DNA of 64,000 nucleotides, taken from contig NZ_QPEP01000012.1 of NCBI RefSeq assembly GCF_003577475.1, positions 72,155 through 136,154 on the forward strand. Direction: 5' to 3'. The notes beneath the pieces are model-generated. The model was given only the letters and a program-made list of their open reading frames with translations, was not told where the DNA came from and searched no databases. Made by a program: the position numbers and the translations under genes. This stretch comes from Salinibius halmophilus. Lineage in GTDB: Bacteria; Pseudomonadota; Gammaproteobacteria; Pseudomonadales; Natronospirillaceae. Below are positions 36,324 to 44,882 of this stretch, piece after piece; position 1 is the first letter of the stretch, and every line of letters starts with the position of its first letter.

Positions 36324-38624
36324 ATGACCGATTTAACACAAGGTTTTGATAAGGCATGGGCTGGTTTTGCACCAGGCGACTGGCAGCTAAAAGTTGACGT
36401 TCGCGACTTTATCCAAAAGAACTACACGCCGTATGAAGGCGATGAATCTTTCCTAGCCGGTGCTACTGCCGCGACCACATCTTTGTGGGGCTTGGTCATG
36501 GAAGGCATCAAGCAAGAGAATGAAACACACGCACCGGTTGATTTTGACATTGACAACCCGTCAACCATCACTAGCCACCCAGCTGGTTACATTGACCGTG
36601 CACAAGAAAAAATCGTTGGTCTACAAACAGACGCACCACTAAAACGTGCCATCATGCCTAATGGCGGTGTACGCATGGTTGAAGGTTCAGCCGAAGCATA
36701 CGGTCGTAAACTAGACCCTATGGTTAGCAAGATCTATAGCGACTACCGCAAAACGCATAACCAGGGTGTTTTCGACGTTTATACGCCAGCAATTCGTGCT
36801 TGCCGTAAGTCTGGCGTTATCACAGGTCTACCTGATGCCTACGGTCGTGGTCGTATCATTGGTGACTACCGCCGCGTAGCCCTATACGGCGTAGACTTCT
36901 TAATGAAAGACAAGCTAGCGCAACACAACAGCTTGATCGAGAAGTTCGAAAACGGTGAAGACCTAGAAGCAACCATCCAGCTTCGTGAAGAAATCTCTGA
37001 GCAGTACCGCGCGCTAAACGACCTGAAGAAAATGGCTGAAAGCTATGGTCTAGACATCAGCGGTCCGGCGAAGAATGCCCAAGAAGCCGTTCAGTGGTTG
37101 TACTTTGGTTACCTAGGTGCAGTAAAATCTCAGAACGGTGCGGCGATGTCTCTAGGTCGTACATCTACGTTCATGGATATCTACATCCAGCGTGACATCG
37201 AAGCTGGCATCATCACAGAAGTTGATGCGCAGGAGATGATTGACCACTTAGTGATGAAGCTACGTATGGTTCGCTTCCTACGTACACCTGAATATGATGA
37301 TCTATTCTCTGGCGACCCAATCTGGGCAACTGAGTCTATTGGTGGTCAAGGTCTAGACGGCCGTACTCTGGTAACAAAAACCAGCTTCCGTTTCTTGAAC
37401 ACGCTATACACCATGGGTGCTAGCCCAGAGCCAAACATCACGGTTCTGTGGTCTGAGCAGCTTCCACGTGGCTTTAAAGAGTACTGTGCAAAAGTATCTA
37501 TCGATACTAGCTCAATTCAGTACGAAAACGACGACCTAATGCGCCCAGACATGCAAAGCGATGACTACGCGATTGCTTGCTGTGTATCGCCAATGATCGT
37601 TGGTAAACAAATGCAGTTCTTCGGTGCGCGTGCCAACCTTGCGAAAACATTGTTGTACGTGATCAACGGTGGTGTTGATGAGAAGCTAGGCATCCAAGTT
37701 GGCCCTAAAGAAGCGCCAATGGATGACGAAGTGCTAGATTTCGACAAGGTTTACAATAAGCTTGACGAGTTCATGGACTGGTTGGCAACTCAGTACGTGA
37801 CAGCACTGAACTCTATCCACTACATGCACGACAAGTACGCGTACGAAGCCATTCAGATGGCGCTACACGACCGTGACGTAACTCGCACGATGGCATGTGG
37901 TATTGCTGGTCTGTCTGTAACGGCTGACTCTTTGGCGGCGATTAAATACGCAAAAGTGAAGCCAGTGCGTAACGAGCAAGGCATCGCGATCGACTTCGAA
38001 GTGGAAGGCGACTATCCGAAATTCGGTAACAACGATGACCGCGTAGACAGCATTGCCGTTGACCTAGTAGAGCGTTTCATGGGCAAGATCCGTGCACGTA
38101 AAACTTACCGCAACGCGATCCCGACTCAGTCTGTACTAACCATTACTTCTAACGTTGTATACGGTAAGAAGACTGGTAACACACCGGATGGCCGTCGTGC
38201 TGGCGAGCCGTTTGCACCAGGTGCAAACCCAATGCACGGTCGTGATACGAAGGGTGCGGTAGCGTCGCTAAGCTCTGTTGCCAAGATTCCATTTGAACAC
38301 GCCAAAGATGGTATCTCTTACACCTTCTCTATCGTGCCAAAGGCACTAGGTAAAGACGATGCAGGTCAGAAGAGCAACTTGGTTGGCTTGATGGATGGTT
38401 ACTTCCATAACGACACATGCTGTGGCACAGGTGGTACATGTGAAGGTGGTCAGCACCTAAACGTTAACGTACTTAACCGCGACATGCTGTTGGATGCGAT
38501 GGAAAACCCAGAAAAGTACCCACAGCTAACGATCCGTGTATCTGGCTACGCAGTACGCTTTAACTCTCTGACACCAGAGCAGCAAAAAGACGTTGTAACG
38601 CGTACCTTTACTGAATCGCTATAA
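36324..38624 (+). CDS. pflB: formate C-acetyltransferase (pyruvate formate-lyase)
   Basis: Glycyl-radical enzyme converting pyruvate and CoA to acetyl-CoA and formate without oxygen. The 766 residues include the catalytic pair Cys419-Cys420 (AIACCVS) and the C-terminal glycyl-radical motif RVSGYAVRF with Gly741, 25 residues from the end. Length and residue numbering nearly match E. coli PflB. The radical is installed by the activase encoded downstream, which is separated by an unusual inverted-repeat element. Confidence 0.97.
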   Translation: MTDLTQGFDKAWAGFAPGDWQLKVDVRDFIQKNYTPYEGDESFLAGATAATTSLWGLVMEGIKQENETHAPVDFDIDNPSTITSHPAGYIDRAQEKIVGLQTDAPLKRAIMPNGGVRMVEGSAEAYGRKLDPMVSKIYSDYRKTHNQGVFDVYTPAIRACRKSGVITGLPDAYGRGRIIGDYRRVALYGVDFLMKDKLAQHNSLIEKFENGEDLEATIQLREEISEQYRALNDLKKMAESYGLDISGPAKNAQEAVQWLYFGYLGAVKSQNGAAMSLGRTSTFMDIYIQRDIEAGIITEVDAQEMIDHLVMKLRMVRFLRTPEYDDLFSGDPIWATESIGGQGLDGRTLVTKTSFRFLNTLYTMGASPEPNITVLWSEQLPRGFKEYCAKVSIDTSSIQYENDDLMRPDMQSDDYAIACCVSPMIVGKQMQFFGARANLAKTLLYVINGGVDEKLGIQVGPKEAPMDDEVLDFDKVYNKLDEFMDWLATQYVTALNSIHYMHDKYAYEAIQMALHDRDVTRTMACGIAGLSVTADSLAAIKYAKVKPVRNEQGIAIDFEVEGDYPKFGNNDDRVDSIAVDLVERFMGKIRARKTYRNAIPTQSVLTITSNVVYGKKTGNTPDGRRAGEPFAPGANPMHGRDTKGAVASLSSVAKIPFEHAKDGISYTFSIVPKALGKDDAGQKSNLVGLMDGYFHNDTCCGTGGTCEGGQHLNVNVLNRDMLLDAMENPEKYPQLTIRVSGYAVRFNSLTPEQQKDVVTRTFTESL

Positions 38625-38636
38625 GCAACTTGGTAT

Positions 38637-38694
38637 AGCTGGCGCTGCGCCAGCTCACCGAAAGCCCGCAGCACGCTGCGGGCTTTTTGTTTTT
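38637..38694 (+). terminator. tandem hairpins ending in an intrinsic terminator after pflB
   Basis: A perfect hairpin AGCTGGCG-CTG-CGCCAGCT (38637-38655) is followed by stem AAAGCCCGCAG / CTGCGGGCTTT with a CACG loop and T run (38661-38694). pflA would therefore need read-through or its own promoter. Confidence 0.88.
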
Positions 38695-38733
38695 GGGATC
38701 GTGCTGGTACGAGCGAGCGATGGCATTACCTAA

Positions 38734-38819
38734 ACGTCGACACGGTCGGGCGCGACCCCGGCTTAACCCATCCATGGGGGCTCACCATTTGCCATCCATG
38801 GCAAATGATGGTCGACTTA
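38734..38819 (+). repeat. left arm of the inverted-repeat element
   Basis: 86 bp. Internal hairpins: GGTCG-GGCG-CGACC (38744-38757), CCCAT-CC-ATGGG (38767-38778) and CATTTGCCA-TCCA-TGGCAAATG (38786-38807). Confidence 0.9.
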
Positions 38820-39015
38820 TCAGGCAATGCTACCACTCGCCAGATAGTCAGTTACGATCAATCCAAAAACAAATAATCCGTAGTGATAGCCAATGGTTTG
38901 TTAAATCGAGCCATTCGCTATCACTGCTAAGAGCAAAGTATTTAATGGGTTGAGTACCCAAAATAGGTTGCTGCACATACCTCTATAGAACAAAAGGTGA
39001 GGCGGGGTGCATCGC

Positions 39016-39100
39016 TAAGTCGACCGTCATTTTGCATGGATGCAAAATGCGAGCCCTCAGGGATGAGTTAAGCCGGGGTCGCGCCCGACCGTGTCGACGT
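39016..39100 (-). repeat. right arm of the inverted-repeat element
   Basis: 85 bp, the reverse complement of the left arm with paired changes. The long inner hairpin is at 39028-39049 (CATTTTGCAT-GG-ATGCAAAATG). The smaller hairpins are also kept. Confidence 0.9.
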
Positions 39101-39181
39101 GTGATGTACTCCGCTTCACCTGAAATCTAGCGAGGTTTAATACAGCAACCAGCCTGCGTACTCAACCCCGAGGAGAGTTTT

Positions 39182-39931
39182 ATGGCGTTACGCGGACGTA
39201 TTCATTCAACCGAATCTTGTGGCACGGTGGATGGCCCTGGTATTCGATATATTGTGTTTATGCAGGGCTGTTTGATGCGCTGCAAGTATTGCCACAACCG
39301 CGACACTTGGGATTTGTCTGGTGGTGAAGAAGTTACCGTTGATCAGTTGATGCCTGAAATTCTGTCGTATCGACACTTCATGAAATCATCCGGTGGTGGT
39401 GTGACCGCTTCTGGTGGCGAGGCTGTGCTGCAGCGTGAGTTTGTCGCTGAGTTATTTAAGGCATGCAAAGAAGAGGGGATCCATACAACGCTGGATACCA
39501 ACGGCTTTGTAAAGCAATACGACGAAGCATTAAATGACCTGCTGTCGTACACCGATTTGGTCATGCTCGATTTGAAGCAGATGGATGACAAAGCCCATAT
39601 TGAGCTAACCAAAACACCTAACCGCTATTCACTAGATTTTGCCCGCTATTTGGCGTTCCACGACAAGCCAATGTGGATTCGCTTAGTGGTTGTACCAGGC
39701 CACACTGATTCGGTTGAAAATGCCGATAAAATGGGGCGATTTATCGCCACTGAGCTTGGCAACAAAGTCGAAAAAGTTGAGTTGCTGCCATACCACACCA
39801 TGGGTGCACACAAGTGGGAGCACTTTGGCGATGACTATGAGTTGATCGACGTGAAGTCGCCAACGCAAGATATTATGGTCAAGCTGAAGAATGTGATCGC
39901 TAGCCATGGTGTGAATGTTGTAATCGGCTAG
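39182..39931 (+). CDS. pflA: pyruvate formate-lyase activating enzyme
   Basis: Radical-SAM enzyme that generates the glycyl radical on PflB. The 249 residues include the iron-sulfur motif Cys30-x3-Cys34-x2-Cys37 (GCLMRCKYCHNRD) and the SAM-binding SGGGVTASGGEA stretch. A CGAGGAG ribosome site precedes the ATG. It lies 557 bp after pflB, farther than usual, because of the inserted inverted-repeat element. Confidence 0.96.
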   Translation: MALRGRIHSTESCGTVDGPGIRYIVFMQGCLMRCKYCHNRDTWDLSGGEEVTVDQLMPEILSYRHFMKSSGGGVTASGGEAVLQREFVAELFKACKEEGIHTTLDTNGFVKQYDEALNDLLSYTDLVMLDLKQMDDKAHIELTKTPNRYSLDFARYLAFHDKPMWIRLVVVPGHTDSVENADKMGRFIATELGNKVEKVELLPYHTMGAHKWEHFGDDYELIDVKSPTQDIMVKLKNVIASHGVNVVIG

Positions 39932-39993
39932 TTGTAAAACAGCACCGCAAGCGCCATATTGATCACATCATTAGCCACATTTTGGAGGCAGGG

Positions 39994-40956
39994 ATGAAAA
40001 AGATTGCATTAGCATTAGGGTCAGGTGGGGCGCGCGGTTATGCTCATATTGGCGTAATTCGTGAACTTGAAGCTAGAGATTATGAAATCGTCGCCATCTC
40101 TGGTACTTCAATGGGCGCTTTAGTTGGTGGTTTGTATTGCACAGGGGCCATGGAAGAGTATGCCGAATGGGTATGTTCCCTTGATTATTTAGGGGTGCTA
40201 AAACTATTAGACGTTACCTGGGATAAAGCTGGTGCCATACGTGGCGAGCGCGTTATGCAAGCCATGCGCGAGCTAATGGGTGACGTGAATATTCAAGACC
40301 TTGATATTCCCTATGCAGCCGTTGCCGCAGACCTGAATCGCCAGAAAGAAGTTTGGTTTCAAAATGGCTCACTCGATATGGCAATACGGGCATCTATCTC
40401 TATGCCTGGTGTGTTCACCCCTGTCTCGAATAAAAACGCATATCTCGTTGATGGCGGCATTCTTAACCCGGTGCCTGTTAGTCCCCTGCAAGCAGCACAC
40501 GATGCCGATCTAGTGATGGCGGTCAATGTCACCTCGGATATCAACAATGTCTCCATTGAACAGTTGTTGCCCGACTATTTCGCCAAAAAAGACAAAAACG
40601 AAAAACAAGATCGGCCAGCACAGCGTTTGGTTGACGATATTCGTAACCGAGCGTCTGGATTTATCGAACGCATATCATGGTGGGACGAGGCCGAATCTAG
40701 CGAGCAGCAGCGTGCCATGGCAAGAACCCGCAACTGGGGCAAGCTAGATATGGTGATGCAATCATTTGACGTTACTCAAGCCTCATTGGCGCGCTACAAA
40801 CTGGCTGGCTCACCACCAGATATTCAGATTGATATCGGCAAACAAACCATCTCTACTTTCGACTTCCACCGCGCCGAGCCAATGATTGAACTGGGTGAGC
40901 GTTTGGCCCGTCGCGCGCTCGATGAATACGAGCGCACACCAGAGGTAAAGGCTTAA
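39994..40956 (+). CDS. patatin-like phospholipase family protein (RssA-like)
   Basis: A 320-residue patatin-fold hydrolase. The oxyanion loop GSGGARGYAHIG is at the N-terminus, the nucleophile Ser39 is in GTSMG, and the catalytic Asp153 is in LVDGGILNP. The N-terminal half resembles E. coli RssA; the C-terminal extension (about 195-320) is charged and not assigned. Start ATG 39994 has a GGAGGCAGG site. Soluble; natural substrate unknown. Confidence 0.85.
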   Translation: MKKIALALGSGGARGYAHIGVIRELEARDYEIVAISGTSMGALVGGLYCTGAMEEYAEWVCSLDYLGVLKLLDVTWDKAGAIRGERVMQAMRELMGDVNIQDLDIPYAAVAADLNRQKEVWFQNGSLDMAIRASISMPGVFTPVSNKNAYLVDGGILNPVPVSPLQAAHDADLVMAVNVTSDINNVSIEQLLPDYFAKKDKNEKQDRPAQRLVDDIRNRASGFIERISWWDEAESSEQQRAMARTRNWGKLDMVMQSFDVTQASLARYKLAGSPPDIQIDIGKQTISTFDFHRAEPMIELGERLARRALDEYERTPEVKA

Positions 40957-40979
40957 TTTCGTTTGGATCAGTGTAAAAG

Positions 40980-40995
40980 CGTGACCACGATCATG
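40980..40995 (+). promoter_or_regulatory. degenerate CRP-like site upstream of the first GH19 gene
   Basis: CGTGACCACGATCATG fits TGTGA-N6-TCACA at 7 of 10 positions and shares GTGACCA-N2-ATCA with the site before chitinase C; it is about 117 bp from the start. Confidence 0.35.
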
Positions 40996-41104
40996 CTTAG
41001 CGAATAAAGGCTTAACTGTTGGTAATAAACTGTGAACCCATTCCGGCAGCCTCAGTGCATGGTGATCCATCATTAGCGGATAAGAATGATAGGAGAACAA
41101 CAAT

Positions 41105-43387
41105 ATGCGCAAGCTAAGTATTTTAGCGGCCGGTGTTTTAGCAAGCACGGTAGCAATGGGTTACTCTGTTAACCCTCAGCCAGACCCACAAAATCCGGGT
41201 GGCTTTATTATGAGCGCTGCAGATCTGCAAGCAGCTGAAGATGCCAAAACAGCAGATCCTATTTACGCTGAGTGGGCCAAAGCATTGGCTACGCGACCAA
41301 ACTCAGTCGTTGAAGCGATCACTGTAGGTAACCCGAATAATCCAGAAAACGTCCAGCGACTTGAGCGTGTGTTCCCTGAGACTGAATGGGATTTCTTAAC
41401 CGGGATGGCACATGAGTCATATACCTATGAGAAGTTTCTAAAAGCTGTAGGTAAGTTCCCTGCGTTCTGTGGTGAATATACCGATGGCCGCGACTCTGAC
41501 GCGATTTGTAAAAAATCTGTAATCACCGCTTTTGCTCACTTTGCGCAAGAAACAGGTGGTCATATTAAACTGAGCAATACTTCGGACAATCCACAAGGTT
41601 TGGAGGAGTGGCAGCAAGCGCTAGTTCACGTACGTGAGATGAATTGGTCGGAAGGTCAAGCTGGCTACTCAACTGGATGTGGCGAAAACGACTGGCGTAC
41701 GCGTCGCTGGCCTTGCTCCGATACGCCAAGCTACTTTGGTCGTGGTGCCAAGCAGTTGAGCTATCACTTTAACTACGGCGCTTTTTCTGAGGTAATGTTT
41801 GATGGCGACGCTTCTGTGCTATTAAACAACCCTGCATTGGTGGCTGATACTTGGTTAAACATGGCTTCTGCGGTTTGGTTCTTCTTGACTCCGCAAGCGC
41901 CAAAACCAGCAATGTTGCACGTAATTGATCGCACTTGGGTGCCTTCAACACTGGATAAAGATCTTGGTATTGGTTACGGATTTGGTACTACCATTAATGT
42001 AATTAACGGTGGTATCGAGTGTGGTGAACAAAACAAAGATAAAGGTCAGCCAGTTAACCGTATCAGCTACTGGCGTGGATTGGCAGAACACTACAATATT
42101 CCGGTAGAACAAGACGAAGTTGATACATGCTGGCAACAGCGTCCGTACGGAAGCGTTAACGCGGACGAGCTTCAGAAATATGACGATATCCTAAATACCA
42201 ACTGGGAAGCTGAGTTTCAATACTTTGCAGACCGTCCAGGTGGTATGTCTTTCGAGTGTAAGCTAGTTGGTTACCAAACGGCTTACTCTGCTTTGGAAGA
42301 AGATGGCTACGAAAAATGTATCACCGACGCTTACGGTGCTCACCAGAGTTGGCCTGAGATCCGTATCGTTTCAGCAGATCAGATTGTTACGCCAACACCA
42401 GTGCCATCTGGTTCAGTAACACCGGGTGCTCCTGCTTGGAATGCTAATTCGGTATACAACAAGGGTGACAAAGTAAGCTTCGAAGGTGCTGTATACGAAG
42501 CTCAGTGGTGGACTCAAGGTGATAGCCCTAGTGCTGGCGGACCTTGGCAGAAAGTAGATGGCTTGGTTGTTCAGCCAACGGCTACACCAGTAGTAACGGC
42601 TACACCAGTTGTAACGGCTACACCGGTAGTAACAGCTACACCAGTTGTAACAGCTACACCAGTTGTAACAGCTACACCAGTTGTAACAGCTACACCAGTA
42701 GTAACAGCTACACCAATTGTAACGGCTACACCAATTGTAACGGCTACACCGGTAGTAACGGCTACCCCAGTAGTAACGGCTACACCAGTTGTAACGGCTA
42801 CACCGGTAGTAACAGCCTCACCGGTAGTAACAGCCTCACCGGTAGTAACAGCCTCACCGGTAGTAACTAGCGTACCGACAACCGTACCAACTACGGCGCC
42901 AACAGCTGTACCAACATTACCTGGCGACGTATGCGTTGATGGTTTGGACGCTGTGTATGAAGCATCGCAGCCAATTCGTGTGATTGAGGGCCTAGGTCAA
43001 GTGCCGGTTGACTTGAGTGCGTTTAACTTCGACGACCAAGCATTGCAAGACCTAACGCCGCATAGCGTTAAAGTGTCGCACAATGGCACGTCTTACGAGC
43101 AAACCGTTAACTACAGCCCAGTTAGCAAAATCCTACTGCTAGACCTAAGCAGTGTGACAGAGCTAACGAACGTTGAAATCAAGCTGGGTTACTTCGATTG
43201 CGCAGGTAACAGCAAAACAGTGACGTTGAAAGCAACGATCAAGCCAGATCCAAAGCTGATCGACGATATCAACGATCAAGTTAACAACGCTGTAAACGGC
43301 AACCCAGTAGTGGTGGGTTCTGCAGGCTGGCCAATGCTTCTGGTATTGGGTGGCTTAGTGGCAGCGCGTCGCCGCAAGCAATCATAA
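41105..43387 (+). CDS. GH19 chitinase with CBM5/12, long Thr/Pro linker and C-terminal anchor signal
   Basis: A 760-residue exported GH19 chitinase. The signal peptide is followed by a short NPQPDPQNPGG stretch and a helical lead-in. The GH19 domain (about 85-425) has catalytic Glu149 in AHFAQETGGH and YFGRGAKQLSYHFNYG. A CBM5/12 module follows (about 440-492: VYNKGDKVSFEGAVYEAQWW). A linker of sixteen TATPVV-type hexapeptides leads to a cysteine-bracketed domain (CVDGLDA...YFDCAGN). The C-terminus GSAGWPMLLVLGGLVAARRR resembles the GlyGly-CTERM signal processed by rhombosortase. A ribosome site AGGAGAAC precedes the ATG. Confidence 0.93.
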   Translation: MRKLSILAAGVLASTVAMGYSVNPQPDPQNPGGFIMSAADLQAAEDAKTADPIYAEWAKALATRPNSVVEAITVGNPNNPENVQRLERVFPETEWDFLTGMAHESYTYEKFLKAVGKFPAFCGEYTDGRDSDAICKKSVITAFAHFAQETGGHIKLSNTSDNPQGLEEWQQALVHVREMNWSEGQAGYSTGCGENDWRTRRWPCSDTPSYFGRGAKQLSYHFNYGAFSEVMFDGDASVLLNNPALVADTWLNMASAVWFFLTPQAPKPAMLHVIDRTWVPSTLDKDLGIGYGFGTTINVINGGIECGEQNKDKGQPVNRISYWRGLAEHYNIPVEQDEVDTCWQQRPYGSVNADELQKYDDILNTNWEAEFQYFADRPGGMSFECKLVGYQTAYSALEEDGYEKCITDAYGAHQSWPEIRIVSADQIVTPTPVPSGSVTPGAPAWNANSVYNKGDKVSFEGAVYEAQWWTQGDSPSAGGPWQKVDGLVVQPTATPVVTATPVVTATPVVTATPVVTATPVVTATPVVTATPVVTATPIVTATPIVTATPVVTATPVVTATPVVTATPVVTASPVVTASPVVTASPVVTSVPTTVPTTAPTAVPTLPGDVCVDGLDAVYEASQPIRVIEGLGQVPVDLSAFNFDDQALQDLTPHSVKVSHNGTSYEQTVNYSPVSKILLLDLSSVTELTNVEIKLGYFDCAGNSKTVTLKATIKPDPKLIDDINDQVNNAVNGNPVVVGSAGWPMLLVLGGLVAARRRKQS
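42578..42865 (+). repeat. 16-unit, 18-bp coding minisatellite
   Basis: Tandem in-frame array of ACGGCTACACCAGTAGTA-like units coding TA[TS]P[VI]V; third-position variants are spread among units, and the last three code TASPVV. It lies within the GH19 linker. Confidence 0.93.
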
Positions 43388-43416
43388 AATTAGCATCGCC
43401 CCCTAAATGCTAGTGT

Positions 43417-43446
43417 AAAGCCGAGGTGAGAGCCTCGGCTTTTTTA
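43417..43446 (+). terminator. intrinsic terminator after the first GH19 gene
   Basis: Stem AAGCCGAGG / CCTCGGCTT with a 6-base loop and T run. Confidence 0.92.
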
Positions 43447-43485
43447 TGGTAGTGCGTGGAGCACTAACTAAGTGCTCAATTCCTT

Positions 43486-44085
43486 TTAAAACCGCCTCCC
43501 CATCGATAACCGAACAAGCCCCTCGTTTTGGTATGCCAGTGGTGCAATGTCTAGCCCTGCAGCAATTGTGAAGCCACCACTAGTTTGATACTGAGCGTTG
43601 ATTGGCACTATATTTAGGTGCACGTCTAACTCGTCATTAGAGTTAAAAGCCTCCACTGCTAATCCAGCTGCTACCTGCGTGCTAACTGTCCAGCGAGATG
43701 ATTGTTGCCAGTTAAATTGGCGTCCATAATAAGCCGCGAGTTCAGGCGCTAGCGCGCAATCATAATCTCGCCATACCTTTCCTGGCTGAACAACATCAGC
43801 CGTGTCGGTTGTTGTATTTACGTCCGGCGACGAAGTCTTCATGTCGTCGACTAGACCGTATTTACAATCGATCTGCTGGCTCAGTTCAATGCCAAAAAAG
43901 TGCACCTGCTTAGGCCGATTGCTATCTAGTACATATTCCAGAGCTAACCCCGCCTGAGGTAAACCATTCACGGCGCTGCGGGTGTCAATCTGGTCGGCTG
44001 TTGAATCTAGTGCTGGCGCAAAGGTTTGTATCACAACGCGAACTTGCTGATCCCATAATTGTGTATCAATTGGTAGTGCATCCAT
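43486..44085 (-). CDS. small barrel-like protein lacking a signal peptide, unknown
   Basis: A 199-residue protein with alternating hydrophobic strands and a C-terminal aromatic (RLSMGRRF), as in outer-membrane beta barrels, but with no signal peptide (it starts MDALPIDTQLWDQQV). A strong AAGGAGCACCACC ribosome site overlaps the stop region of the upstream 165-residue gene, 11 bp away, so the two are cotranscribed. Two Cys residues lie in the middle. No family recognised. Confidence 0.55.
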   Translation of the reverse strand: MDALPIDTQLWDQQVRVVIQTFAPALDSTADQIDTRSAVNGLPQAGLALEYVLDSNRPKQVHFFGIELSQQIDCKYGLVDDMKTSSPDVNTTTDTADVVQPGKVWRDYDCALAPELAAYYGRQFNWQQSSRWTVSTQVAAGLAVEAFNSNDELDVHLNIVPINAQYQTSGGFTIAAGLDIAPLAYQNEGLVRLSMGRRF

Positions 44086-44096
44086 GGTGGTGCTCC

Positions 44097-44594
44097 TTAG
44101 AAATTAAAACCGATATGAATGCCTGGGGTAAACTCAGGGATCTTCACTAGTGACAAGCGCAGCTGCCAATTATTGCTATCGAAAGCAATCCGCACTGGGT
44201 CTACTTGTGGGTAATATGCAAGGCCGGTACTTACGTTGGGCTCCAGATAGCCAGGCAATATAACGTCTAATTCGGCACTCGATGAAAGCATGAAGTGCTT
44301 GCTTGATAGCCATGTTTTGTGAGCGCCGATAAATGCGAAGTAGGCCAAATTAGAGTGGGCTGCATTATTGTCTTCGCATATCAGGTAAGTGTTGCTAGCG
44401 CCCAAGCCAAACCTAAGGTAGTGCGGTGTTTCAATTGCGGCCGACAAGTGCAGCGCTGGTGATACCTCAGTTGGGTGGGCAGTTTCGGTGCAGCTCAACT
44501 CAATGGCTGGTAGCAGGTGTGATTCAACAATCAACAGATCGGCTTGCGCGGCCACTGCAATGCTTACAGTGGTGGCAAGAAAGAGTCGCTTCAT
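44097..44594 (-). CDS. small exported barrel-like protein, unknown
   Basis: A 165-residue protein with a signal peptide (MKRLFLATTVSIAVAAQA) and beta-rich mature part ending in HIGFNF, consistent with a small outer-membrane barrel. Two Cys (about residues 34 and 73) may pair. It heads a two-gene unit with the 199-residue protein, between the two GH19 chitinase genes. No family recognised. Confidence 0.6.
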   Translation of the reverse strand: MKRLFLATTVSIAVAAQADLLIVESHLLPAIELSCTETAHPTEVSPALHLSAAIETPHYLRFGLGASNTYLICEDNNAAHSNLAYFAFIGAHKTWLSSKHFMLSSSAELDVILPGYLEPNVSTGLAYYPQVDPVRIAFDSNNWQLRLSLVKIPEFTPGIHIGFNF

Positions 44595-44882
44595 TGGATG
44601 TCCTTTTTCTATATCTTTTTAGTAAATCGCTATTTGCAACCATTTTCCCATTGCCGCACTCGGATCAATTGATTTGATAGGGTGTTCAGGCGCGAACTGA
44701 TCCACAGCAAGAACAAAAATTTTTCAATGTATGTTATTGATGAAATGTGTCCTACTACACAAAAGCATGCTCACTAGTTGACGATACTGCCAATTAGCTT
44801 GCACTATTGGATAGGTGCTGAAATCGGTGCCAATCCAACAGCAATGCCTACAAAAATAACAATGGCACGACAGGTGATTTAA

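Larger units (their letters stand above)
38734..39100. mobile_element. 367-bp palindrome-rich inverted-repeat element (MITE-like or structured RNA)
   Basis: The arms (38734-38819 and 39016-39100) are inverted copies with the first 34 bp identical and about 11 differences in all. Each arm runs from ACGTCGAC to GTCGACTTA and contains three hairpins. The 196-bp centre holds another hairpin (38882-38890 with 38917-38925, AGTGATAGC/GCTATCACT, extended by AATGG/CCATT). No transposase gene or clear target-site duplication was seen. A TTAC lies 5 bp before the left end. It could be a non-autonomous mobile element or a structured RNA locus. Confidence 0.6.

Noticed and set aside
38687-38953. Open frame of 88 residues in the pflB-pflA gap
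   Set aside because: It runs through a terminator T run and the palindromic arm and has no ribosome site or protein-like composition.
42578-42865. CRISPR-like array
   Set aside because: Units are contiguous 18-mers without spacers and are in frame within a gene.
42544-42870. Open frame coding a Ser/Asn/Gly/Tyr/Thr repeat protein
   Set aside because: It is the shifted reading of the 18-bp chitinase linker array; no start signal, and the linker frame continues the GH19 protein.
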